DNA of 64,000 nt from Paracoccus denitrificans. Its GTDB lineage: Bacteria; Pseudomonadota; Alphaproteobacteria; Rhodobacterales; Rhodobacteraceae. The stretch is from the NCBI GenBank assembly GCA_005768755.1, contig VAFL01000001.1, forward strand, positions 412,870-476,869, read 5' to 3'. This document shows positions 45,048 to 52,579 of the stretch, piece after piece. Numbering within the stretch: the first letter of the stretch is position 1; every line of letters starts with the position of its first letter. Made by a program: the position numbers and the translations under genes. The notes below the pieces were generated by a model. It worked only from the letters and a program-made list of their open reading frames with translations, was not told the DNA's origin and searched no databases.

Positions 45048-45280
45048 TTACCAAAGACCGCATGCGGGCAGATATCGCAAATGCGATAGACATGGACGCC
45101 AGCGAAATCGGCGATGACGACAACCTGTTCGATCTCGGACTGGATTCGATCCGCGTCATGGACATGCTGATGAAGTGGGAGGCCGCCGGCCTGAAGATCG
45201 ATTTCAGCCTGTTTTACGAGGTCGCGACCCTGGCCGAATGGTGGCGGATCGTGGAAAAGTCCGGTGAAACGCCTGCCTGA
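45044..45280 (+). CDS. Free-standing aryl carrier protein
   Basis: 78 residues, a four-helix carrier with the phosphopantetheine site Ser in LGLDSIRVMD (near residue 36). It equals the C-terminal ArCP domain of EntB without the isochorismatase half. EntE should load it and the EntF condensation domain should use it. A phosphopantetheinyl transferase and the EntA/B/C enzymes must be encoded elsewhere. Confidence 0.9.
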   Translation: MITKDRMRADIANAIDMDASEIGDDDNLFDLGLDSIRVMDMLMKWEAAGLKIDFSLFYEVATLAEWWRIVEKSGETPA

Positions 45281-45414
45281 GGAAGCGGTCGTCTGACGGT
45301 GGGTTCAGCGCCTGGAGCAAAGCACGAGTGTCCAGAGAATGACGGGCAAAGGACCGGGGCCTGCGCCCTTGGATGGTCCGCGGACTGGTTGATCATGAGG
45401 CCCGGCAGGGGTAA

Positions 45415-45431
45415 GTCATGTAACACATGAC
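45415..45431. promoter_or_regulatory. 7-3-7 perfect palindrome upstream of metR
   Basis: GTCATGT-AAC-ACATGAC lies 15 bp before the metR start codon. As DNA it may be a self-regulatory operator. As RNA its hairpin would sit at the ribosome-binding region. Either way it is well placed to control metR; no binding data can be read here. Confidence 0.55.
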
Positions 45432-45446
45432 AGCGGGTCATAATTG

Positions 45447-46319
45447 ATGATCGATATCCAGCCTCTGGCCATCTTGCGCGAAATCGACAGGACCGGCAGC
45501 CTGACTGAGGCCGCCGATCAGCTTTTCCTGACCCAATCCGCTGTCAGTCACGCGATCCGCCGTTTCGAAGATCGCCACGGCGTCAAGCTGTGGGAACGCG
45601 AAGGCCGCAAGCTGCGCCTGACGCCGGCGGGCGAATACCTGCTGGGGCTGGCACAGCGCGTCCTGCCGCAATTGGAACATGGTGCATCCGTGCTGGAGGA
45701 TTACGCGCGCGGGCGGCGCGGTGCGATCCGTGTCGGGATGGAATGTCACCCCTGTCAGGACTGGCTGATGCGCGTCGTTGATCCTTTTCTGGCGGAATGG
45801 CCCGATGTCGATCTGGACGTCACGACAGCATTTCAGTTCGGCGGGCTTACAGCGCTTCTTGGGCATGAAATCGACATCCTCGTTACCCCCGATCCAATTC
45901 AGCGCCCCGGCGTGAACTACCAACCCGTTTTCGATTACGAGATGGTGCTGGCGGTGGCAGAAAGCCACCCGCTGGCGCGTCAGACGCATGTCTCGCCCGG
46001 CGATCTGGCGGCCGAGACGCTGATAACCTATCCGGTTCCCCGCGAAAGACTGGATATCTATACGCGCTTTCTGGTCCCCGCGAACGCGCTGCCGCATCGT
46101 CACCGCACGGTGGAAACCACCGATCTGATGCTGCGGCTGGTGGCGTCGGGCCGGGCAGTCAGCGCGACACCGGACTGGCTGCTGCGCGGGGTCAAGGGCG
46201 TGACAGGTGTGCGCATCGGCGAAGGTATCCCGAAATCCATCCATCTGGGCCATCGGACGGGCGAAACTGCCAGCTATCTGGAAGGCTTCATTGATCTGGC
46301 CGGCAAGGTCCGCGTTTAG
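45447..46319 (+). CDS. metR: LysR-family regulator of methionine synthesis (MetR)
   Basis: 290 residues: helix-turn-helix about 15-40 (GSLTEAADQLFLTQSAVSHA) and an effector domain with MetR-typical GMECHPCQDWLMRV near residue 95. MetR activates methionine synthase genes, with homocysteine as co-effector. It is followed directly by mesX and mesD on the same strand. ATG 45447 is chosen over TTG 45444. Confidence 0.9.
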   Translation: MIDIQPLAILREIDRTGSLTEAADQLFLTQSAVSHAIRRFEDRHGVKLWEREGRKLRLTPAGEYLLGLAQRVLPQLEHGASVLEDYARGRRGAIRVGMECHPCQDWLMRVVDPFLAEWPDVDLDVTTAFQFGGLTALLGHEIDILVTPDPIQRPGVNYQPVFDYEMVLAVAESHPLARQTHVSPGDLAAETLITYPVPRERLDIYTRFLVPANALPHRHRTVETTDLMLRLVASGRAVSATPDWLLRGVKGVTGVRIGEGIPKSIHLGHRTGETASYLEGFIDLAGKVRV

Positions 46320-46502
46320 GCGACAGCTTCCGGTGGCGGGTTGCCGTGGTCAGATCCACATGACAGAAATTCATGAAGTCGCGAATAGAAGTCATTTTTC
46401 TTCATGCTTCGCGTGGTCCATACAGCGGACATCGATCACATCGTGCCATTTCATCACGGTCGCGATGTGAAAAGCAAACCGACATCAACGGGCACCGGAC
46501 AA
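46320..46502 (+). promoter_or_regulatory. Promoter/operator region of mesX-mesD
   Basis: The 183-bp gap holds a palindromic TTCATGAA at 46370-46377 and a second TTCAT at 46401-46405. TGAA...TTCA half-sites are the known MetR recognition pattern in enteric bacteria, so MetR control is plausible. An in-frame ATG at 46404 would extend MesX by 33 residues but falls within this presumed control DNA. Confidence 0.5.
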
Positions 46503-47480
46503 ATGACCGATACATTCGCTTTCAAGATCAAGGAGCTTCGCTTCGACGAATCCTATTCGCCCGCCGACAGCACCCGGCTGACGACCAATTTCGCCAATCT
46601 CGCCCGCGGTGAGCGTCGTCAGGAAAACCTGTCCAACGCCTTGAGGATGATCGACAATCGTTTCAACGATCTGGCACGGTGGGACAATCCGCAAGGCGAT
46701 CGCTATGCGGTCGAACTGGACATCATTTCAGTTGAACTGGAACTGGATGGCGGGGGCGATACCTTCCCTGCCATCGAAATCCTGAAGCCGACGGTCGTGG
46801 ATCGCAAGACCGGGGCACGCATTGATGGCCTCGTCGGAAACAACTTCTCGTCCTATGTCCGCGATTACGATTTCAGCGTGCGTCTGTCCGAACATAACAA
46901 GGACCGCGCGGGCTTCAGCGTGCCGGACGACTTCGGCGATTTGCATGGGCGGATCTTCAAGGCCTTCGTCGCCTCGGATGCGTTCAAGGCGCAGTTCGGC
47001 AAGCCGCCGGTCATCTGTCTTAGCGTGTCGGATCGCAAGATCTATCTGCGGACGGCCAATACCCATCCCGTGCTGGGCGTCGAATACGCGCCGAACGAAT
47101 CCTCGCTGACGGAACAGTATTTCCACAAGATGGGCCTGCAGGTTCGCTATTTCATGCCGCCCCGCAGCGTGGCACCGCTGGCCTTCTTCTTCGTCGGTGA
47201 CCTGCTGAACGACTATACCAATCTGGAACTGATCGCGACGATCAGCACGATGGAGGCCTTCCAGAAGATCTACCGGCCAGAAATCTATAACGCCAACTCG
47301 GTCGCGGGCGAAAGCTACAGGCCCAGCCTGAAGCATCAGGATTATTCGCTGACGCGCGTCACCTATGACCGCGACGAACGCAACCGTCTTGCGATCGAGC
47401 AGGGGAAGTTTGCAGAAGAACACTTCATCAAACCTCGCCGCGCGTTTCTGGACGAATGGTCCGCGCAAGTCGCTGTCTGA
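46503..47480 (+). CDS. mesX: MesX (DUF1852), partner of MesD methionine synthase
   Basis: 325 residues of the DUF1852 family (begins MTDTFAFKIKEL; ends FLDEWSAQV). The family has been tied genetically to MesD-type core methionine synthases, which need it for activity. Its biochemical task is not settled; a role in methyl supply or oxygen-dependent chemistry has been suggested. It lies 24 bp before mesD. The start at 46503 fits the family; no strong ribosome-binding site is seen. Confidence 0.88.
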   Translation: MTDTFAFKIKELRFDESYSPADSTRLTTNFANLARGERRQENLSNALRMIDNRFNDLARWDNPQGDRYAVELDIISVELELDGGGDTFPAIEILKPTVVDRKTGARIDGLVGNNFSSYVRDYDFSVRLSEHNKDRAGFSVPDDFGDLHGRIFKAFVASDAFKAQFGKPPVICLSVSDRKIYLRTANTHPVLGVEYAPNESSLTEQYFHKMGLQVRYFMPPRSVAPLAFFFVGDLLNDYTNLELIATISTMEAFQKIYRPEIYNANSVAGESYRPSLKHQDYSLTRVTYDRDERNRLAIEQGKFAEEHFIKPRRAFLDEWSAQVAV

Positions 47481-47504
47481 CAAGAAATGAAGAAGTGAAC
47501 TGAC

Positions 47505-48533
47505 ATGAATAAACTGCTTCCCACCGCAACTGCTGGCAGCCTGCCGAAACCTGTCTGGCTGGCCGAACCTGAAAAACTGTGGTCGCCCTGGAAATTGCAG
47601 GGTGATGAACTGATCGAGGCCAAGCAGGACGCGCTGCGCGTAATCCTGTCCGAACAGCAGCGCGCCGGTATCGACATCGTCAGCGACGGCGAACAGACCC
47701 GCCAGCATTTCGTGACCACCTTCATCGAGCACCTGTCTGGCGTCGACTTTGAAAAGCGCGAAACCGTGCGGATCCGCGACCGTTACGATGCCAGCGTGCC
47801 GACCGTGGTCAGCGCAGTCGCCCGCGAAAAACCGGTCTTCGTCGAGGACGCGAAGTTCCTGCGCGCCCAGACAGACGCACCGATCAAATGGGCGCTGCCC
47901 GGTCCGATGACCATGATCGACACGCTTTATGACGCCCATTACAAAAGCCGCGAAAAGCTGGCCTGGGAATTCGCGACGATCCTGAACCAGGAAGCGAAAG
48001 AGCTTGAGGCGGCGGGCGTGGATATCATCCAGTTCGACGAGCCTGCCTTCAACGTGTTTTTCGATGAAGTGAACGATTGGGGCATCGCCACGCTGGAACG
48101 CGCCATCGAAGGTCTGAATTGCGAAACGGCGGTCCATATCTGCTATGGCTACGGCATCAAGGCCAATACCGACTGGAAGAAAACGCTGGGGGCCGAATGG
48201 CGCCAGTATGAACAGGTTTTTCCCAAGCTGCAGAAATCGAATATCGGCATGGTGTCACTTGAATGCCAGAACTCGCATGTGCCGATGGACCTGATCGCAC
48301 TCATTCGCGGCAAGAAGGTGATGGTCGGCGCAATTGACGTCGCGAATAAGGCCATCGAGACGCCCGAACAGGTCGCCGATGTCCTGCGCAAGGCGCTTGA
48401 ATTCGTCGACGCGGGCAAGCTTTACCCCTGCACCAATTGCGGCATGGCACCGCTGTCGCGGCAGGTGGCACGCGGCAAGCTGGCAGCACTTGGCGCCGGG
48501 GCAGCGATCGTCCGGCAGGAACTGTCGGCCTGA
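47505..48533 (+). CDS. mesD: Core folate-independent methionine synthase, MesD type
   Basis: 342 residues, a single catalytic MetE-like (beta/alpha)8 domain without the N-terminal folate domain of MetE. Zinc ligands are visible: His and Cys in HICYG, Glu in SLECQN and Cys in PCTNCG. It transfers a methyl group to homocysteine. The pairing with DUF1852 marks the MesD family, in which the methyl donor is not methyl-tetrahydrofolate. MetR upstream agrees with methionine biosynthesis. Confidence 0.9.
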   Translation: MNKLLPTATAGSLPKPVWLAEPEKLWSPWKLQGDELIEAKQDALRVILSEQQRAGIDIVSDGEQTRQHFVTTFIEHLSGVDFEKRETVRIRDRYDASVPTVVSAVAREKPVFVEDAKFLRAQTDAPIKWALPGPMTMIDTLYDAHYKSREKLAWEFATILNQEAKELEAAGVDIIQFDEPAFNVFFDEVNDWGIATLERAIEGLNCETAVHICYGYGIKANTDWKKTLGAEWRQYEQVFPKLQKSNIGMVSLECQNSHVPMDLIALIRGKKVMVGAIDVANKAIETPEQVADVLRKALEFVDAGKLYPCTNCGMAPLSRQVARGKLAALGAGAAIVRQELSA

Positions 48534-48558
48534 GGCCGCCGTCAGGAAGTCATTGACC

Positions 48559-49074
48559 ATGTATGACATCGCCGCACCGGGCACAGTCGATCCGCGCGAT
48601 CTGCGCGACTGCTGCGGCCGTTTCGCAACCGGCGTCAATGTCATTACGACCCGCACCGCCGAAGGCGATCACGGTATGACGCTGAGCGCGTTCATGTCAG
48701 TCTCGCTTGATCCGCCACTGATCTGCATTTCAATCGGGCAGGGCGCGAAGGCGCTGGCCAGGATCCGGGAATCGGGGCGTTATGCGGTCAATATCCTGTC
48801 AGAGGATATGCGCCGCCACGCCCTGCATTTCGCGGGCCGCGCGGATGGAATGCTGACGGATCTGTTCCAGGACCGTCATGGCCTGCCCATTCTGCGCAAT
48901 GCTGCAGCAGTGCTCGTCGCGGATGTCGTGCAGCAGATCGAGGCTGGCGATCATGTTCTTCTGCTGGGCCATGTCCGGCATCTGGACCGCGACCCCGCCG
49001 CCGCGCCGCTGCTGTATCATGCCGGACAGTTTGGCAGCCTTCTGCCGGGCAGTGACGCTTGCACGTCTGCCTGA
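48559..49074 (+). CDS. Flavin reductase-like FMN-binding protein
   Basis: 171 residues of the HpaC-like flavin reductase fold: FATGVNVITTRTAEG near the N-terminus, SVSLDPPLICISIG and YAVNILSED. It would reduce FMN/FAD with NAD(P)H or simply bind flavin. It lies 25 bp after mesD. Because MesD/MesX is reported to be oxygen-dependent, a reduced-flavin supplier in the same operon is noteworthy. The frame extends upstream within mesD but ATG 48559 gives the family start. Confidence 0.87.
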   Translation: MYDIAAPGTVDPRDLRDCCGRFATGVNVITTRTAEGDHGMTLSAFMSVSLDPPLICISIGQGAKALARIRESGRYAVNILSEDMRRHALHFAGRADGMLTDLFQDRHGLPILRNAAAVLVADVVQQIEAGDHVLLLGHVRHLDRDPAAAPLLYHAGQFGSLLPGSDACTSA

Positions 49075-49128
49075 AGGGGCGGCTTCAGTCATCCTTCAGG
49101 ATCTGCGCCTGCGGGTCGGGACCGGTAT

Positions 49129-49640
49129 ATGGGCTCCTACGATGCACGTTTGGGCGATATCAACGCCAACATCCAGAACACCGCGACCCGCCCGGATGAA
49201 ATGCCGGTGATGGTTTATGCGCTGTGGAACATGCTGCCTTCCAGAGTTGCCTCGAAGATAGAAACCGGCACCGCGACCCCCGCCGATCTGGAAGGCAGGA
49301 CATTGGGCGGTGCGCAAGGCGCTTCCACCACGCGACTGTTCACGGTTCTGGGCCGCGTGAACGGTGTGATACTGACCGCTTTGATCGCCGATGGAATGAC
49401 GGCGCCACAGGCGCTGAAAGAACGACGGTTTCTTCTTGGCCGCACCTTTTCCGACAGCCGCGACAGCGTAAAGATGTAGGCCTCGGTCACCGCCGATCAA
49501 CAGGCGACGCTTTCGATTCTGGGGCACGATCTTGCAGAACTGCCTGCGCTTTCGCCAATCTTGGGCTGCGGATAGCTGGCGCCCCTGCGGAACCTGGACA
49601 GCCTTTGGTTCATGACCGGTCTGTCAGGAACATATGATTG
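49129..49640 (+). pseudogene. Decayed NMT1/TauA-like ABC substrate-binding protein
   Basis: A 116-codon frame at 49129-49479 reads GDINANIQNT, MPVMVYALWNMLPS and the characteristic TPADLEGRTLGG, a segment typical of NMT1/SsuA-type periplasmic binding proteins that are normally about 300-340 residues. It has no signal peptide, stops at TAG 49477-49479, and in-frame readthrough soon hits another stop near 49575. Only the middle of the protein is left. It points to a lost ABC uptake system beside the catabolic operon. Confidence 0.6.
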
Positions 49641-49661
49641 AACTGTCCGACCTCGCAGACG

Positions 49662-50066
49662 CTATCGCGCTGGGTTCATGTGCGCGTCCGTCTCATCCAG
49701 AACCTTCCGCGCTGCGCGAAAGCATTCGAGTGCCTGCGGAACGCCGCAATAGATCCCGACAACATGGATGATGGCGCGGATCTCCTCGGGCGTGACGCCA
49801 TTTCTGATCGCGCCGCGGCAGTGGAGCTCCCATTCATGCATCTTTCCCAAGGCGCCAATCATGGCGAGGTTCATCATTGAACGGGTCTTTGCGTCGATCA
49901 CATCGTCGCCCCATCCGAACCCCCAGCACCACGCGGTCATGGCTTCCTGAAACGGACGCGTGAAATCGTCTGCACTGGCAAGATTGCCTTCGACATATTC
50001 GGGGCCAAGCGTGGCCTTGCGCTGTTCCAGCCCCTTCAGGAAAAGGTCTTCGTCAAATGTGCTCAT
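49662..50066 (-). CDS. Carboxymuconolactone decarboxylase-family protein
   Basis: 134 residues, all-helical CMD fold: WGFGWGDDVIDAKTRSMMNLAMIGALG, HCRGAIRNGVTPEEI and the late HVVGIYCGVPQALECF. It lacks the redox CxxC of AhpD, so it is nearer the decarboxylase/lactone branch (PcaC length). ATG 50066 is chosen; upstream codons in frame lie in the intergenic DNA. It is the last gene of the GntR-DUF1330-CMD operon. Substrate unknown. Confidence 0.83.
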   Translation of the reverse strand: MSTFDEDLFLKGLEQRKATLGPEYVEGNLASADDFTRPFQEAMTAWCWGFGWGDDVIDAKTRSMMNLAMIGALGKMHEWELHCRGAIRNGVTPEEIRAIIHVVGIYCGVPQALECFRAARKVLDETDAHMNPAR

Positions 50067-50107
50067 GTCATGGATCTTCTGCTGATGGATCAGGAACGGC
50101 CCCGACG

Positions 50108-50404
50108 TCAAATTCCCTCGACGATAAAGATTTCTGCGTGGCAGGCGTCTTTGCGCTTTTCACGCGCGGCATGGTATTCGGGGGAATTGTAGCATGCGCG
50201 GGCGTCATCGAGACTGTCGAATTCTATCACCACCTGCCGCTGCCATTCCTGACCTTCGCAGGTGATCGCTTGGCCACCACGCGCAAGAAATCTTGCGCGA
50301 TACTTGGCGAAGGCTTTCGGCGCGAGTGCCTGATAGCTTGCATAAGCCTCGGGGTCGGTAACGGTGACGCGGGCGATCCAGTAGGCCTTGGCGGATGATG
50401 TCAT
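50108..50404 (-). CDS. DUF1330 ferredoxin-like-fold protein
   Basis: 98 residues typical of DUF1330: AYWIARVTVTDPEAYASY, a mid-protein ARGG, QVVIEFDSLDDARACYNSPEY and a C-terminal EIFIVEG. The family has a dimeric alpha+beta barrel fold and no settled function. It overlaps the upstream GntR gene by 4 nt, so is translated with it. Confidence 0.87.
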   Translation of the reverse strand: MTSSAKAYWIARVTVTDPEAYASYQALAPKAFAKYRARFLARGGQAITCEGQEWQRQVVIEFDSLDDARACYNSPEYHAAREKRKDACHAEIFIVEGI

Positions 50405-51087
50405 GCCGTGACCGCTTCCTGATCGAGAAGTTTCTTGGCGATTGCCTTCGCATCGGCAAGATGCCTTTCCACGGCGCGAAGCGCCGCGTCCGGATCACGG
50501 GCGATGATCGCATCACAGATCATGCGCATATGTTCCGGTCCCGTGACCTCGCGATCGGTGCTGGTCAGGGTCATGATCCGCAGTCGCGATATTCTGCCGT
50601 TCAGACGCTGGACCACCTCCCACGCGATCGTGTGACCTGCGCCCTGAAAGATCACGCCGTAAAACCTTGTCGATGCCTTGAAAAGGGTGCCCGGCTGTTT
50701 GGTGATGCTTGCGGCTTCGATCTCGGACAGTGCCGCGCGCAACTGCTGCTCCAACTCGGGCGTCATGTTTTGCGCGCATGACATCGCGGCGTCGGTCTCA
50801 AGTTTGCGCCGAATGTCATAGATCTGTCGTGCCTCGTCCCAGCTCATGCTGGCGACCACCGGTCCCTTATGGGGGACATGTTCAACCAGACCTTCGGCGT
50901 CCAGATAGCGCAGCGTTTCGCGCACGACGGTGCGGCTTACGCCCAGTTGTTCACACAAGACCCGTTCGACCAGCCGGTCCCCGGGCTTGAATACGCCATC
51001 GATGATAGCATCGCGTATGCGGTCAAGCACGACATCGCGCAATGTCGTGGGCTGCAAATCGATCCTGCTGAGTCCGCTATTGTCCAT
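50401..51087 (-). CDS. GntR-family (FCD) transcriptional regulator
   Basis: 228 residues: winged helix about 15-75 (GDRLVERVLCEQLGVSRTVVRETL, spelled over two helices) and an FCD effector domain (IYDIRRKLETDAAM, FYGVIFQGAGHTI, ERHLADAKAIA). It is divergent from the six-gene catabolic operon starting at 51193 and leads the CMD/DUF1330 operon, so it probably controls both through the palindrome at 51136-51155. Confidence 0.9.
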   Translation of the reverse strand: MDNSGLSRIDLQPTTLRDVVLDRIRDAIIDGVFKPGDRLVERVLCEQLGVSRTVVRETLRYLDAEGLVEHVPHKGPVVASMSWDEARQIYDIRRKLETDAAMSCAQNMTPELEQQLRAALSEIEAASITKQPGTLFKASTRFYGVIFQGAGHTIAWEVVQRLNGRISRLRIMTLTSTDREVTGPEHMRMICDAIIARDPDAALRAVERHLADAKAIAKKLLDQEAVTA

Positions 51088-51135
51088 CCTCTCCGACTAG
51101 CAAATCGGGCCCGAGCCGACAAGGTTGATTATAAG

Positions 51136-51155
51136 ATTGTATGACGGTATACGAT
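51136..51155. promoter_or_regulatory. Candidate GntR operator in the divergent promoter
   Basis: An imperfect 20-bp palindrome (GTATgacggtATAC core, 7 of 10 positions symmetric) sits in the AT-rich 105-bp gap between the regulator and the DUF1185 gene. GTATAC-like cores are common GntR-family targets. Assignment is by position and symmetry only. Confidence 0.5.
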
Positions 51156-51192
51156 AATAGCGTAAGTCGATTCGATCCAAGGGGAGGTCTTC

Positions 51193-51795
51193 ATGCCCGC
51201 CGAAATCCGCAAGACATTGCTTCATGTTGAAGAAACTCTGATCGAGGGGGGCAAAGCCGCGCCCGTGCCGCTGAAGATGTTTGCGGCGGTTGCCGTGATT
51301 AAAAACCCTTGGGCGGGGCAGGGTTTTGTTGAAGATCTGCGGCCCGGCATTCTCGATTGCGCGCCGGGCCTGGGCGAACTGCTGACGAAAATGATCCTCG
51401 ATGCGGCGGGTGGCGGCGACAAGGTCGAAGGCTATGGCAAATCGGCCATCGTCGGCACGGATGGAGAAGTCGAGCATGCCTCGGCGCTGATCCACACCCT
51501 GCGTTTCGGAAATCACTATCGCGAAGCTGTGGGCGCAAAATCCTATCTGGCATTCTGCAACACGCGCGGTCCGGCCAATGCGCCGCTGCTGATCCCGCTG
51601 ATGGACAAGAATGACGGCGGCAAGCGCAGCCACTATCTGACCATCCAGCTGTCTGTCGCGGATGCGCCCGCCGCAGATGAAATCGTCGTCGCACTTGGCG
51701 CGTCGATCGGCGGGCGGCCGCATCACCGGATCGGCGATCGCTATCAGGATCTGAAAGAGCTGGGCCATGACGTTGAAAACCCTGCAGCTGTCTGA
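51193..51795 (+). CDS. DUF1185 'amino acid synthesis' family protein
   Basis: 200 residues matching the AA_synth/DUF1185 family: VPLKMFAAVAVIKNPWAG near residue 26, LGELLTKMILDAAGG, EGYGKSAIVGTDGEVEHASALIH and GGRPHHRIGDRYQD. The family name is historical and no reaction is established. It opens the operon, preceded by GGGGAGG. Its last 29 bp overlap the hydrolase start. Its conserved place with flavin monooxygenase genes suggests a catabolic enzyme. Confidence 0.85.
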   Translation: MPAEIRKTLLHVEETLIEGGKAAPVPLKMFAAVAVIKNPWAGQGFVEDLRPGILDCAPGLGELLTKMILDAAGGGDKVEGYGKSAIVGTDGEVEHASALIHTLRFGNHYREAVGAKSYLAFCNTRGPANAPLLIPLMDKNDGGKRSHYLTIQLSVADAPAADEIVVALGASIGGRPHHRIGDRYQDLKELGHDVENPAAV

Positions 51796-52579
51796 TCCTT
51801 ACGGAACCGTTTCCTACGTCGAAGCAGGTCGTGGCGAGCCATTGGTTCTTATCCACGGTGTCGGCATGCAATCCGCCGCGTGGAAGCCGCAAGTCCGCGA
51901 GCTGTCGAAGACACATCACGTCTTTGCTCTGGATATGCCGGGCCATGGCGGCAGCGATCCGCTGGCGAATGACAGCACGCTTGAAGATTATGTGCAGTGG
52001 CTGCGCGCGGTTCTGCAGGGGCTTGGCCTGCCGCGCGTCAATCTGGCTGGGCATTCGATGGGGGCGCTGATCGCGGGCGGTTTTGCGGTCAGCCATCCCG
52101 AAATGGTCGCGCGCGTGGCATTGCTGAATGGCGTCTATCGCCGCGATCCCGAAAAACGCGCAGCGGTCGAGGCGCGCGCCGAAGCCATCCGGCAGGGCGA
52201 TTACGACACGGCCACGCCGCTCAATCGCTGGTTTGGCGATGGCCGGGCGGATGAAGCTGCGCGCGCGCAGGTGGAAGGCTGGCTGCGGGCCGTCGATCCC
52301 GCCGGATATGCTACCGCCTACAGTGCCTTTGCAAAAGGCGACAGCACCTTTGCCGATGGATTTGCGTCGATCAGATGCCCGCTGCTGGCCCTGACCGGTG
52401 AACATGATCCGAATTCCACCCCCGCAATGTCGCGTGCGATGGCCGACGCTGCGCCGCAGGGCCGTGCCGTTGTGGTGAAGGGGCATCGCCACATGGTCAA
52501 CCTGACCGCTGCGGAAGCTGTAAACACTGAGCTTCGCAGATGGCTGGATACCGAAGTCGACGTGGAGGAGACGTCATGA
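51767..52579 (+). CDS. Alpha/beta-fold hydrolase
   Basis: 270 residues. Oxyanion segment LIHGVGM, nucleophile Ser in GHSMGA (near residue 96), acid in GEHDPNS and catalytic His in KGHRHMVN. It probably hydrolyses an ester, lactone or C-C bond made by the monooxygenase encoded two genes downstream. The start lies inside the DUF1185 gene and the stop overlaps the next ATG. Confidence 0.88.
   Translation: MTLKTLQLSDPYGTVSYVEAGRGEPLVLIHGVGMQSAAWKPQVRELSKTHHVFALDMPGHGGSDPLANDSTLEDYVQWLRAVLQGLGLPRVNLAGHSMGALIAGGFAVSHPEMVARVALLNGVYRRDPEKRAAVEARAEAIRQGDYDTATPLNRWFGDGRADEAARAQVEGWLRAVDPAGYATAYSAFAKGDSTFADGFASIRCPLLALTGEHDPNSTPAMSRAMADAAPQGRAVVVKGHRHMVNLTAAEAVNTELRRWLDTEVDVEETS

Noticed and set aside
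46320..46502. A SAM riboswitch upstream of mesX.
   Set aside because: I looked for SAM-II-like pairing expected in alphaproteobacterial methionine genes and found no convincing pseudoknot; MetR-type half-sites explain the region better.
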